16,324 nt of DNA from contig CAMCTL010000067.1 in assembly GCA_945878515.1 (NCBI GenBank), positions 1 to 16,324 of the forward strand, read 5' to 3'. Position numbers and translations under genes: made by a program. The DNA comes from Flavobacterium psychrophilum. GTDB lineage: Bacteria; Bacteroidota; Bacteroidia; Flavobacteriales; Flavobacteriaceae. Numbering within the stretch: position 1 is the first letter of the stretch; each line of letters starts with the position of its first letter. This document shows, in pieces, positions 6,167-13,802 of the stretch. Below the pieces are notes generated by a model. It was not told where the DNA came from and did no database searches. It worked only from the letters and a program-made list of their open reading frames with translations.

Positions 6167-7393
6167 TTATGCTGATATTCTTTTTTCTGCCAACAACATT
6201 CGATTGAGCCAAACACAACAAAAAGCCGCGAACATTCCTAATGAACCCATAAAAATCCAATTGGCTTGATAACCAAAATGCGCAATAATATCGAGCCCTG
6301 TTTTAGAACAAGCAATATGGGATAGACTAAAACTCATTGTAAATAACCCCATATATTCTCCCTCTTGTCCTTTTGGTGCTCGGTTGAGTGCTACAGCGTT
6401 AGAAAATGGAAATGCCAAGATTTCTCCAAAACTCAGGAAAACAATACTTACCACTAAAATAGCAACCCAAAAATCAAGTAATAAAACAAAATATCCTAAG
6501 GCAACACACAAAGCACCGTAGGCAATAATTTTAATTTTGTTCAATTTTTTCCGTTCTACGATGCTCACAATAGGCATTTCGAAAAAGAAAACCAGTAAGC
6601 CATTTAAAGAAAGTAGCAATCCAGTTTGGACTTCGGTCAAGCCAAATTTTTCGCTGTGATACAAAGGAAGTGTTGTAAATATTTGAAAAAACACCATCAC
6701 AATAATAAATATTGTGAATAGAAGCAACCAAAAGGGTTTGTCTTTATAAATTGATTTTTTGATTATTGTTGCGGGGCTTTCGCCCACGGCTAGTGGAATT
6801 CTTTTTTTCTCTTTGACCATCAGAACAAAAATCAGAATGGCAATAATACAAGAACTTCCATCAACCCAAAATAAACCTTGATAGCCCATTCCTAAAATAA
6901 TCAAACCGCCTAAAGTTGGGCCAGCGGAGAAACCAAGATTTACTGCCAATCGGACTAATGTCAGTGCGCGAACTCGATTTTCGGGTTTGGCATACACGCT
7001 TAAAGACACAAACATGGCGGGGCGAAACATGTCAGCGATGGTCATAAGGCCAAACATTCCTATACATAAACCCCAAAAACTCGTGATATATTGCAACACA
7101 AAAAACAAAATTCCACTTGTAAATAGGCTAAAAACCATGATCTTATAAAACCCAATTTTGTCGGTTAGTTTGCCACCAAGCCACGAACCCAACATCGAAC
7201 CCAAACCAAAAGCCACCATAATCCATCCTACTTCACCATAAGTAAAATGTAGATTTTCTTTCAAATATTTTGATAAAAAAGGCAAAACCATTGTGCCAGC
7301 ACGATTGATAAAAGTGATCATTGCCAGAATCCAAACCTCACGCCTGAAGCCTCTAAAATTATTTATGTATGAGCGAAGTCCTGATCTAAGCAT
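6167..7393 (-). CDS. MFS transporter (DHA1-like), substrate unknown
   Basis: I choose ATG 7393 (MLRSGLRSYINNFRGFRREV, 408 residues) because it gives the usual short cytoplasmic N-terminus; the open frame to 7465 would cross the promoter. About twelve membrane helices in two halves are visible, with a cationic central loop (about 195-215, KEKKRIP). MFS motif A is at 73-84 (GGKLTDKIGFYK). R31 in the first helix (FINRAGT) is typical of proton-coupled members. Family members export drugs or metabolites by proton antiport; nothing in the context fixes the substrate. It is divergent from the DUF1684 gene, with a 130-bp shared upstream region. Confidence 0.9.
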   Translation of the reverse strand: MLRSGLRSYINNFRGFRREVWILAMITFINRAGTMVLPFLSKYLKENLHFTYGEVGWIMVAFGLGSMLGSWLGGKLTDKIGFYKIMVFSLFTSGILFFVLQYITSFWGLCIGMFGLMTIADMFRPAMFVSLSVYAKPENRVRALTLVRLAVNLGFSAGPTLGGLIILGMGYQGLFWVDGSSCIIAILIFVLMVKEKKRIPLAVGESPATIIKKSIYKDKPFWLLLFTIFIIVMVFFQIFTTLPLYHSEKFGLTEVQTGLLLSLNGLLVFFFEMPIVSIVERKKLNKIKIIAYGALCVALGYFVLLLDFWVAILVVSIVFLSFGEILAFPFSNAVALNRAPKGQEGEYMGLFTMSFSLSHIACSKTGLDIIAHFGYQANWIFMGSLGMFAAFCCVWLNRMLLAEKRISA

Positions 7394-7411
7394 AAAGAAA
7401 TTTCTTGGCTG

Positions 7412-7419
7412 CAAAGCTA
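7412..7419 (-). promoter_or_regulatory. -7 box of the MFS transporter gene
   Basis: The complement reads TAGCTTTG, matching TAnnTTTG, 18 bp before the chosen start at 7393. A TTG at the expected -33 distance is not evident. Confidence 0.45.
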
Positions 7420-7477
7420 CAAAGATTTTATTATCAGTCCTTGCTTGGCAAAGCGCAATATTCAATGAAACAATAAC

Positions 7478-7509
7478 TTTGTGCCTTACTAACTTTTAAA
7501 CTATTTTTG
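7478..7509 (+). promoter_or_regulatory. promoter of the DUF1684-tatD-tcdA gene row
   Basis: TTTG at 7478-7481 and TATTTTTG at 7502-7509 are 20 bp apart, a complete Bacteroidota promoter. The -7 box lies 14 bp before the ATG at 7524, so the leader is very short. Confidence 0.75.
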
Positions 7510-7523
7510 CTAAAAATTATAAA

Positions 7524-8126
7524 ATGCGAACTTTTCTAACATTACTATTATTAGCGCTATTTAATCTTGGTTTTGCCCAAGATAAATTTGATGTTACCGC
7601 TGTCGAAAAATTCCAAAAAGATTTAAATGTCGAGTATGCCGACGCTAAAACAAGTCCTTTGATGGCTGAAGATTTAGCAGTTTTCAAGGCATTGGATTTT
7701 TATCCAATAAACGAAAAGTTTTTTGTAGTAGCAAAATTCGTTAGAACAGCGGACGAGAAACCATTTAAAATGAAAACATCGACCGCTAGAAAACCAATGT
7801 ATGTAAAATTCGGTGAAGCTCATTTTGAAATTGATGGAAAACCTTTCCAATTAAATATTTACCAAAACATTGAATTATCCAAAAAAGAGGAATATTTAGA
7901 CTATTTGTTTTTGCCTTTTTCAGATTTAACTTGTGGTAAAGAAAGTTACATTGGCGGAAAATATATCGATTTGAAAACGCCAACTGGAGATACCATAATT
8001 ATCGATTTTAATCAATCTTACAATCCGTTATGTGCTTATAATCATAAATATTCTTGTCCAAAAGTGCCATTAGAAAATGATTTGAAAATCGAAATCAAAG
8101 CGGGCGTAAAAAAATTCCACGACTAA
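7524..8126 (+). CDS. secreted DUF1684 family protein
   Basis: This 200-residue protein begins with a signal peptide (MRTFLTLLLLALFNLGFAQ, cleavage near residue 18) and is therefore periplasmic or exported. The C-terminal two thirds match the DUF1684 pattern: LFLPFSDLT, GKESYIGGKYIDL, then IIIDFNQSYNPLCAYN and a second Cys in KYSCP. The two cysteines near the end could pair or bind metal. The molecular function of the family is not known to me. Its stop codon overlaps the ATG of the TatD-type gene by one base (TAATG), which indicates translational coupling. Confidence 0.88.
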   Translation: MRTFLTLLLLALFNLGFAQDKFDVTAVEKFQKDLNVEYADAKTSPLMAEDLAVFKALDFYPINEKFFVVAKFVRTADEKPFKMKTSTARKPMYVKFGEAHFEIDGKPFQLNIYQNIELSKKEEYLDYLFLPFSDLTCGKESYIGGKYIDLKTPTGDTIIIDFNQSYNPLCAYNHKYSCPKVPLENDLKIEIKAGVKKFHD

Positions 8127-8806
8127 TGAAATACTTCAATCTTCATACACATCAATATACCAATCAACCCGATGTTTTGGAATTGGTCAATCAATATCCT
8201 CAGGAATTTGATGACTCAATTCCGTTTTATTCTATCGGAATTCATCCGTTGTATATTGATGAAAATAGGTTGGAAAGCGATTTTGAAGTGGTGAACAAAA
8301 AATTAGCTTTGCCCGAATGTTTGGCTCTTGGCGAATGTGGACTAGATAAACGAAGCGAAACACCTTTTGAAACACAACAGACCGTTTTCGAAAGACAATT
8401 GGCTTTGGCAGAAAAATACCAGAAACCAGTTGTGATTCATTGTGTTGCCGCTTTTCAAGAACTGATTGAAATCAAGAAAAGATTGAAGGTAAGTGTTCCA
8501 ATGATTGTTCATGGATTTTCAAAAAAAATAGAATTAGCGCAACAATTGATTGATAATGGATTTTATGTTTCATTTGGAAAAAATTTGTTGCGAAATCCCG
8601 AATTGGAATCGGTTTTTAAAAGTATTCCAAAAGATAGATTCTTGTTGGAAACCGATATGGTCGAAGAAGGAATTACAGCTGTGTATGATTTGGCAGCAAA
8701 ATATAAGGAATTAGAATTAAGTGAATTACAAGAGATTGTAAGTAAAAATTATAATAAAGTTTTTGTCATTTCGACGAAGGAGAAATCACATAACGCGAGC
8801 AACTAA
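8126..8806 (+). CDS. TatD family metal-dependent hydrolase
   Basis: The product has 226 residues, slightly short for TatD (about 250-265). The metal-binding set is present: H7 and H9 (HTH), E70 (GECGLD), H105 (VIHC), H129 (VHGFS) and D177 (ETD). Relatives act as 3'-5' DNA exonucleases or D-aminoacyl-tRNA deacylase-like enzymes, in the cytoplasm. Translation is coupled to the DUF1684 gene by a 1-base overlap. The C-terminus is odd: from codon 213 (base 8762) onward the reading frame runs into a long palindromic repeat, so the last 14 residues and the TAA at 8804-8806 come from the repeat rather than from the gene. All catalytic residues lie before that point, so the enzyme is probably active. 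Confidence 0.92.
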   Translation: MKYFNLHTHQYTNQPDVLELVNQYPQEFDDSIPFYSIGIHPLYIDENRLESDFEVVNKKLALPECLALGECGLDKRSETPFETQQTVFERQLALAEKYQKPVVIHCVAAFQELIEIKKRLKVSVPMIVHGFSKKIELAQQLIDNGFYVSFGKNLLRNPELESVFKSIPKDRFLLETDMVEEGITAVYDLAAKYKELELSELQEIVSKNYNKVFVISTKEKSHNASN

Positions 8807-8835
8807 TGCGATTTCTCCTTCGTCGAAATGACAAA
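8762..8835. repeat. long palindromic element overlapping the 3' end of the TatD gene
   Basis: Bases 8762-8787 and 8810-8835 are perfect 26-bp inverted arms with a 22-base loop; CAT/ATG inside the loop adds 3 bp beyond one mismatch. The arm core is TTTCGACGAAGGAGAAATC. The stop codon of the tatD frame lies in the loop. I recall very similar palindromes as frequent dispersed repeats in Flavobacterium genomes. Its transcript would form a strong hairpin between tatD and tcdA and could weaken read-through or protect the upstream RNA. Confidence 0.9.
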
Positions 8836-8941
8836 GTTATACAGTAATAGTTTTTAAATTAATGACTTAAAATGGTTGGCTAAAATTTCACAATCTTAGG
8901 AGCTCTAAACGCCAAACCAAAAACAACAAACAACAAACAAA

Positions 8942-9664
8942 ATGGCAGAATGGACAGAAAGAGCTGAGCTCTTATTTAAAACCGAAGGATTAAATAATTT
9001 AAAAAACGCTAATGTATTAGTGGTAGGATTGGGTGGCGTGGGCTCTTTTGCAGCCGAATTTTTAGCAAGAGCCGGAGTCGGAAAAATAACCATTGTAGAT
9101 GGCGATATTGTCGATATTACTAACATTAACAGACAATTGCCCGCTTTGCATTCGACAGTAGGACAACCCAAAGTAACCATTGTTGGCGACCGCTTAATGG
9201 ACATTAATCCCGAATTGGAATTGACAAGAATTAGGGAATTTCTTTCGCCAGAAAGAGCTTTCGAAATTGTTACGGAAGAGTATGATTATGTTTTGGATTG
9301 CATCGACAGCATTACACCCAAACTAAATTTAATCATTGCCGCCAAACGCAAAAGAGTCAAAATAATTTCTTCGATGGGTGCTGGAGGAAAAATGGAAGCT
9401 TCGAAAGTAAAAGTTGCCGACATTAACAACACAATGAATTGTTTCTTAGCAAAAACGGTTCGCCGTAGATTGAAAGAATATAAAATTGACAAATTGAAAG
9501 TCGTTTTTTCTTCAGAAATTCAAGATGATAGTAGTTTGAAAATGACCGATGGTTCTAATTATAAAAAATCTTTTTACGGAACAAACAGCTATATGCCGGG
9601 ATTATTTGGTTTATACGCCGCCGAAACGGTCATTCGTTATTTGTTGAATAAATCTGCAATCTAA
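8942..9664 (+). CDS. tcdA: tRNA threonylcarbamoyladenosine dehydratase (TcdA/CsdL)
   Basis: This 240-residue E1-like enzyme uses ATP to convert t6A37 of tRNA to cyclic ct6A. The ThiF-type nucleotide fold is clear: GLGGVGS at 29-35, IVDGDIVD at 51-58, NINRQ at 61-65, and DCID at 119-122. The TcdA-specific stretch SSMGAGGKMEASKVKVADI (143-161), without the ubiquitin-like partner cysteine pattern of ThiF/MoeB, separates it from those paralogues. There is no Shine-Dalgarno site; the leader is an A/C-rich run (AACAACAAACAACAAACAAA). The last four codons (KSAI) and the stop lie in a 14-bp tandem repeat that fills the gap to the next gene. Confidence 0.92.
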   Translation: MAEWTERAELLFKTEGLNNLKNANVLVVGLGGVGSFAAEFLARAGVGKITIVDGDIVDITNINRQLPALHSTVGQPKVTIVGDRLMDINPELELTRIREFLSPERAFEIVTEEYDYVLDCIDSITPKLNLIIAAKRKRVKIISSMGAGGKMEASKVKVADINNTMNCFLAKTVRRRLKEYKIDKLKVVFSSEIQDDSSLKMTDGSNYKKSFYGTNSYMPGLFGLYAAETVIRYLLNKSAI

Positions 9665-9692
9665 AATCTGCAATCTAAAATCTGCAATCTGA
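9651..9692. repeat. three tandem copies of a 14-bp repeat bridging tcdA and the UbiA gene
   Basis: AATCTGCAATCTAA occurs at 9651-9664 and 9665-9678, and with one change (last bases GA) at 9679-9692. The first copy carries the tcdA stop codon and the third ends two bases into the run leading to the next ATG at 9694. The 14-bp period is not a multiple of three, so it is not a protein repeat. It shares a 12-mer with the repeat at 3497-3538. Confidence 0.85.
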
Positions 9693-9693
9693 A

Positions 9694-10620
9694 ATGAAGT
9701 ATCTAAAACTCATTCGCTACCAAAACCTCTTAATGCTCGCATTTATGCAGCTTATTTTTAGATATGGTTTTCTGGAATTGCAAAATATTCCGTTGGCTTT
9801 GTCTGATTGGCAATTTGCTTTGCTGTTATTGTCAACAATTTCTATTGCTGCAGGTGGTTATATTATCAACAATATTTTTGATGTAGAAACGGATACTGAA
9901 AACAAACCCGAGAATGTAGTTGTAGGCAAATACATTTCCGAAAATAGGGCCAACAATCTGTATATTGGATTTACGGTTATTGGAGTTAGCATCGGTTTTT
10001 ATTTGTCGAATGTTTTTGATAAACCAAGTTTTGCTTCTATTTCTATTGTTATTGCAGCAACACTTTATTTTTATTCTTCCAGCTTAAAGCAAAGTTTATT
10101 AATTGGCAATTTTGTTGTGGCTTTAATGCTTTCTTTTAGTCTAATGGTTTTAGGGATTTTTGATTTGATTCCGGTAACTAATGACGAAAATAGGCCTGTT
10201 ATGGGCATGCTTTTCGGCATTCTTTTGGATTATGCCATCTTTGCTTTTATCATCAATTTTATTCGCGAAATTGTAAAGGATTTACAGGATTACCAAGGAG
10301 ATTTTAATGAAGGTATGCAAACTTTGCCCATAGTTTTAGGTCTAGGAAGAACAACAAAATTGGTTTTTGCAATTAGTTTTGTTCCGTTAGTTTTAATTTT
10401 AAATTATATTAATTCACATTTGTTTGCAGCGGAGTTAATTTATAGTACACTATATGGCATAGCTTTAGTCGCTGCGCCTTTAATTTATTTTACAGTAAAA
10501 ATGTGGTCGGCAAAGACTAGTCAAGATTATCATCATTTGAGTACTGTTTTGAAGTGGATTTTGTTTTTCGGAATCCTTTCGATTGCTGTAATCAACCTAA
10601 ACATTAAATATAATGGTTAA
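9694..10620 (+). CDS. UbiA family prenyltransferase (geranylgeranylglycerol-phosphate geranylgeranyltransferase-like)
   Basis: This 308-residue membrane protein has about eight to nine helices. It carries both aspartate-rich motifs of the UbiA superfamily: NNIFDVETD (59-67) and REIVKDLQDYQGD (191-203), which bind the prenyl diphosphate through magnesium. The second motif ends in a run close to that of digeranylgeranylglyceryl-phosphate synthases. From family memory, flavobacterial homologues are annotated as geranylgeranylglycerol-phosphate geranylgeranyltransferase; the true acceptor is not proven and could be a quinone precursor or lipid. Its end overlaps the maf start by 8 bases, so the two are translationally coupled. 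Confidence 0.85.
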   Translation: MKYLKLIRYQNLLMLAFMQLIFRYGFLELQNIPLALSDWQFALLLLSTISIAAGGYIINNIFDVETDTENKPENVVVGKYISENRANNLYIGFTVIGVSIGFYLSNVFDKPSFASISIVIAATLYFYSSSLKQSLLIGNFVVALMLSFSLMVLGIFDLIPVTNDENRPVMGMLFGILLDYAIFAFIINFIREIVKDLQDYQGDFNEGMQTLPIVLGLGRTTKLVFAISFVPLVLILNYINSHLFAAELIYSTLYGIALVAAPLIYFTVKMWSAKTSQDYHHLSTVLKWILFFGILSIAVINLNIKYNG

Positions 10621-11197
10621 GAATAAATTACAAAAATACAAGTTGATTTTGGCATCGGGTTCGCCAAGACGCCAACAGTTTTTCAAGGATTTAGACCTCG
10701 ATTTTGAAATTCGATTGAAAGAAATCGAAGAAATTTTCCCTCCAGAATTGAAAGCAGAGGAAATCACCAATTATCTAGCCGAGCTGAAAGCCAGTGCTTT
10801 TGAAGGAGAATTGAATGAAAATGAAATACTGATTACCAGTGACACTATAGTTTGGCACAACAACAAAGCCTTGGGAAAACCAAAAGACGCAAAAGATGCA
10901 TTTGAAATTCTAAAATCATTTTCGAATGCCACTCATGAAGTAATTACATCAGTTTGTTTTAAAACCAATGTTAAATCGACAGTGATTTTTGAAGTAACAA
11001 AAGTTACTTTCAACGCATTAAGTGACGAATCTATTTTGTATTATATAGAAAAATACAAACCATTTGACAAAGCTGGAGCTTATGGAATCCAAGAATGGAT
11101 TGGTTTTGTCGGTGTTTCAAAAATTGAAGGTTCGTATGCGAATGTAATGGGAATGCCAACCGATAAAGTTTACGAATATTTGAGTACTTTAGCCTAA
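10613..11197 (+). CDS. maf: Maf family nucleoside triphosphate pyrophosphatase (dTTP/UTP type)
   Basis: This 194-residue cytoplasmic enzyme hydrolyses non-standard or excess nucleoside triphosphates to the monophosphate and pyrophosphate (house-cleaning, linked to division arrest in Bacillus). Visible motifs are ASGSPRR (14-20), E40/E41 of the first acidic cluster, SDTIV with D77 as catalytic base, GKP at 88-90, KAGAYGIQEW (153-162) and GSYANVMGMP (173-182). The KAGAYGIQ form fits the YhdE subgroup acting on dTTP/UTP rather than YceF (m7GTP). Length is normal. It overlaps the UbiA gene by 8 bases and is 10 bases from the MscS gene. Confidence 0.95.
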   Translation: MVKNKLQKYKLILASGSPRRQQFFKDLDLDFEIRLKEIEEIFPPELKAEEITNYLAELKASAFEGELNENEILITSDTIVWHNNKALGKPKDAKDAFEILKSFSNATHEVITSVCFKTNVKSTVIFEVTKVTFNALSDESILYYIEKYKPFDKAGAYGIQEWIGFVGVSKIEGSYANVMGMPTDKVYEYLSTLA

Positions 11198-11207
11198 AAT
11201 CATAATT

Positions 11208-11738
11208 ATGGAATATTTAAGGGATTACACAAGGGAATTAGTGGTATCAGGAATTCTACTATTTTTGGTAGTTATAGCTCGAATATTCGTTTCAAAATTG
11301 GTAAGAAGTTTTGCCAAAAGAAGCCAAACTATAGAAAAACGAACCCGATTGGTGCTCAAATACATTCATTTATTCATCAATATTTTCGCCACAATTGCTT
11401 TGATAATTATTTGGGGAGTTCAGACGAAAGATATTTTCGTAGTATTTTCATCGGTAGCAACAGTTGTTGGAGCAGCCATGTTTGCAACATGGTCTATTTT
11501 AAGCAATATCACCTCAGGAATCATCTTGTTCTTTTCAGTTGCTTTTAAGATTGGAGACTATATTATTATTCATGACAAAGATTTTCCAATCGAGGCCGAA
11601 ATAGAAGATATTGGGGCATTTCATGTTTATTTGAGAACAAAAAATGGAGAAATAATTGTTTATCCTAATAATTTAATGTTGCAAATAGGAATTACAATTT
11701 TAAAACATCCGGACGAAGATAAGGAGCTTACCGATTAA
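11208..11738 (+). CDS. minimal MscS-type mechanosensitive ion channel
   Basis: At 176 residues this is much shorter than E. coli MscS (286). Helices lie at about 10-30, 50-72 and 80-110; the third contains the pore-like glycine/alanine-rich run VVGAAMFATWSILSN followed by SGIILFF, as in MscS TM3. Residues 113-160 form the beta domain, with KIGDYIII and GEIIVYPNNLML matching the family's RAGEYV and GKIIVIPN. The large cytoplasmic alpha-beta vestibule is missing; the chain ends about 15 residues after the beta domain. It probably still forms a stretch-gated inner-membrane pore that releases osmolytes on osmotic down-shock. It follows maf after 10 bases. Confidence 0.88.
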   Translation: MEYLRDYTRELVVSGILLFLVVIARIFVSKLVRSFAKRSQTIEKRTRLVLKYIHLFINIFATIALIIIWGVQTKDIFVVFSSVATVVGAAMFATWSILSNITSGIILFFSVAFKIGDYIIIHDKDFPIEAEIEDIGAFHVYLRTKNGEIIVYPNNLMLQIGITILKHPDEDKELTD

Positions 11739-11801
11739 TTTTACTGGAAATTTTATAAGGATTCCTTTAAATTTTATAAATCTTTGCAAAAATAAATCTA
11801 C

Positions 11802-11809
11802 TACATTTG
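11802..11809 (+). promoter_or_regulatory. possible -7 box of the Omp85-like gene
   Basis: TACATTTG matches TAnnTTTG and lies 58 bp before the ATG at 11868. The nearest upstream TTG (11784-11786) is only 15 bp away, shorter than usual, so the promoter is uncertain. Confidence 0.35.
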
Positions 11810-11867
11810 TTGGTCATATCTTTTTTCAAAGTGCAATGATTTTGACAAAACCCAATACTATTTTTTG

Positions 11868-13691
11868 ATGTTTCCGAAACATAAAATCAGCTGCATTGTT
11901 TTTATCTTATGTTGCTTTCAGCTATGCTATGCGCAAGAAATTGAGCCCAAAAAAGACAGCTCAAAAGTTTATAAGGATATTCAGTTATTTTCCACAAAAT
12001 ATAGATTCACTAAATTTTTGCATAAGTTAATTTTTAGACCGATCGATGCCAGGCAAAAAATAGAAACTAAAGTAATTTCGCATCATTACCAAACTTATGA
12101 AGGCAAAATTATCCGAAGAATCAAAATTGTTACCCTTGATCCTTTTGGTTTTTCTGAAATAGATTCTACCAAGAAACCCCGAAATTGGGTAGAGAAAAAT
12201 GGAAATTCAATCCACATAAAAACAAAAAAATTAGCCATACGGAATGTGTTACTTATCAAAGAGAATAGACCCTTGGATTCTTTGTTGGTTAAGGAATCGC
12301 TCCGTTTATTAAGAGCCCAAAGCTTTATCAATAGAGTGGACATTACACCCCAACTTGTCACAAAAGATGGAGATTCGGTTGATATTTCTATCCGTGTTTT
12401 AGATACCTGGAGTTTGATTCCACGATTTTCAATGTCTAATAGCAACACCAACTTGCAATTGAATGAACGCAATTTTTTCGGATCAGGACATACCTTGAAT
12501 GGCCAATATCAGAAAAGAAATCTAGACCAAAATAATGCGTACAATTTAGAGTATGTGGTTCCAAACATCAAAAATACCTTCATCAGAACGGCTGTACTTT
12601 ATAACGAAGATTTGGAAGATAATTTTAAAAAATCCATTTCAATAGATCGTCCCTTTTTCTCGCCTTTTGCCAAATGGGCTGGCGGCGTTCATATCAGTCA
12701 ACAAATAAGAAATGATTCACTTTCAGATGCTAATTTGTTGCTGTCTAGACAACGATTTAAATTCAATACAAAAGATTTCTGGGCTGGTTATGCGTTCCGA
12801 ATTATGCACAATACTACTGAGGAAAGTCGAGTAACCAATTTAATTGTATCAGCTAGGTATTTGAATTTAGATTACCTCGAAAAACCAAGTATCAGCTATG
12901 ATCCCATCGATTTTTTTTCGTCAGAGCGATTTTTTCTGTCTGGAATTGGTATTTCTACCCGCAAGTTTGTTCAAAGCAAGTACATTTTTAGAAACGGAAT
13001 TATTGAGGATATTCCAATTGGAAGAATATTTGGTATCACTACAGGTTACCAATTTAAAAATGGCAACGAACGTTTTTACACTGGTGGACAAGCCTCTTAT
13101 GGTAATTATTTTAAATGGGGATTTTTGAGTTTCAACTTAGAAATGGGTACATTTTTTAATAAATCTGTCAACGAGCAAAGTGGTTTTAGTTTTCAGGTCA
13201 ATTATTTTACCAATCTGTTTGACATTGGAAAATGGAAACTTAGGCAGTTTATCAAGCCGCAGTTTACTTATGGGCTAAGGCGACAAAATTCTGTTGGAGA
13301 CCAATTGAACATCAACGAGGAATTAGGAATTCAGGGTTTCAAAAATGGAATTTATGGTAATAAAAAAATGATGTTGACTTTTCAGACCCAAACCTATTCG
13401 CCTTGGAATGTTTTTGGTTTTCGAGTAAATCCCTATTTAAACTACACGATTTCAATGCTTGGGAACGAACAAAATAGATGGATCGAAGCCAAAGCATATT
13501 CAAGAATTGGGCTTGGATTTATAATAACCAATGACTACTTGGTGTTTAGCAGCTTTCAAATTTCCTTTTCTTATTTCCCAACAATTCCAGGAAATGGAAA
13601 TAATGTTTTTAAAACCAATGCTTTAGAAACCTCGGACTTTGGCTTTCAAAATTTTGAGTTAGACAAACCACGGACTGTGATTTATAAATAG
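11868..13691 (+). CDS. Omp85/BamA-TamA-like outer-membrane beta-barrel protein
   Basis: I start at ATG 11868 (607 residues); a TTG one codon upstream is less likely. A signal peptide (about 1-22, ending CYAQ) is followed by a short linker and one POTRA-like unit at about 79-180: GKIIRRIKIVTLDPFGFS, then LLVKESLRLLRAQSFINRVDI and VDISIRVLDTWSLIP. The rest (185-607) is rich in alternating aromatic strands, typical of a 16-strand barrel, including NFFGSGHTL, which is common in this family right after the POTRA. BamA has five POTRAs, so this is an accessory member of unknown substrate that may insert or export proteins at the outer membrane. The C-terminus (RTVIYK) lacks the final Phe seen in many barrels. 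Confidence 0.85.
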   Translation: MFPKHKISCIVFILCCFQLCYAQEIEPKKDSSKVYKDIQLFSTKYRFTKFLHKLIFRPIDARQKIETKVISHHYQTYEGKIIRRIKIVTLDPFGFSEIDSTKKPRNWVEKNGNSIHIKTKKLAIRNVLLIKENRPLDSLLVKESLRLLRAQSFINRVDITPQLVTKDGDSVDISIRVLDTWSLIPRFSMSNSNTNLQLNERNFFGSGHTLNGQYQKRNLDQNNAYNLEYVVPNIKNTFIRTAVLYNEDLEDNFKKSISIDRPFFSPFAKWAGGVHISQQIRNDSLSDANLLLSRQRFKFNTKDFWAGYAFRIMHNTTEESRVTNLIVSARYLNLDYLEKPSISYDPIDFFSSERFFLSGIGISTRKFVQSKYIFRNGIIEDIPIGRIFGITTGYQFKNGNERFYTGGQASYGNYFKWGFLSFNLEMGTFFNKSVNEQSGFSFQVNYFTNLFDIGKWKLRQFIKPQFTYGLRRQNSVGDQLNINEELGIQGFKNGIYGNKKMMLTFQTQTYSPWNVFGFRVNPYLNYTISMLGNEQNRWIEAKAYSRIGLGFIITNDYLVFSSFQISFSYFPTIPGNGNNVFKTNALETSDFGFQNFELDKPRTVIYK

Positions 13692-13802
13692 ATTTGAATT
13701 ACATTGACATACTTTTAATCTTCAAATAGCAGCTTTACAATAAAGTGAATTAAAGTCATTATGTTGGTGATAATTTATTTTCAAAAGAAATGAACATTAT
13801 TT

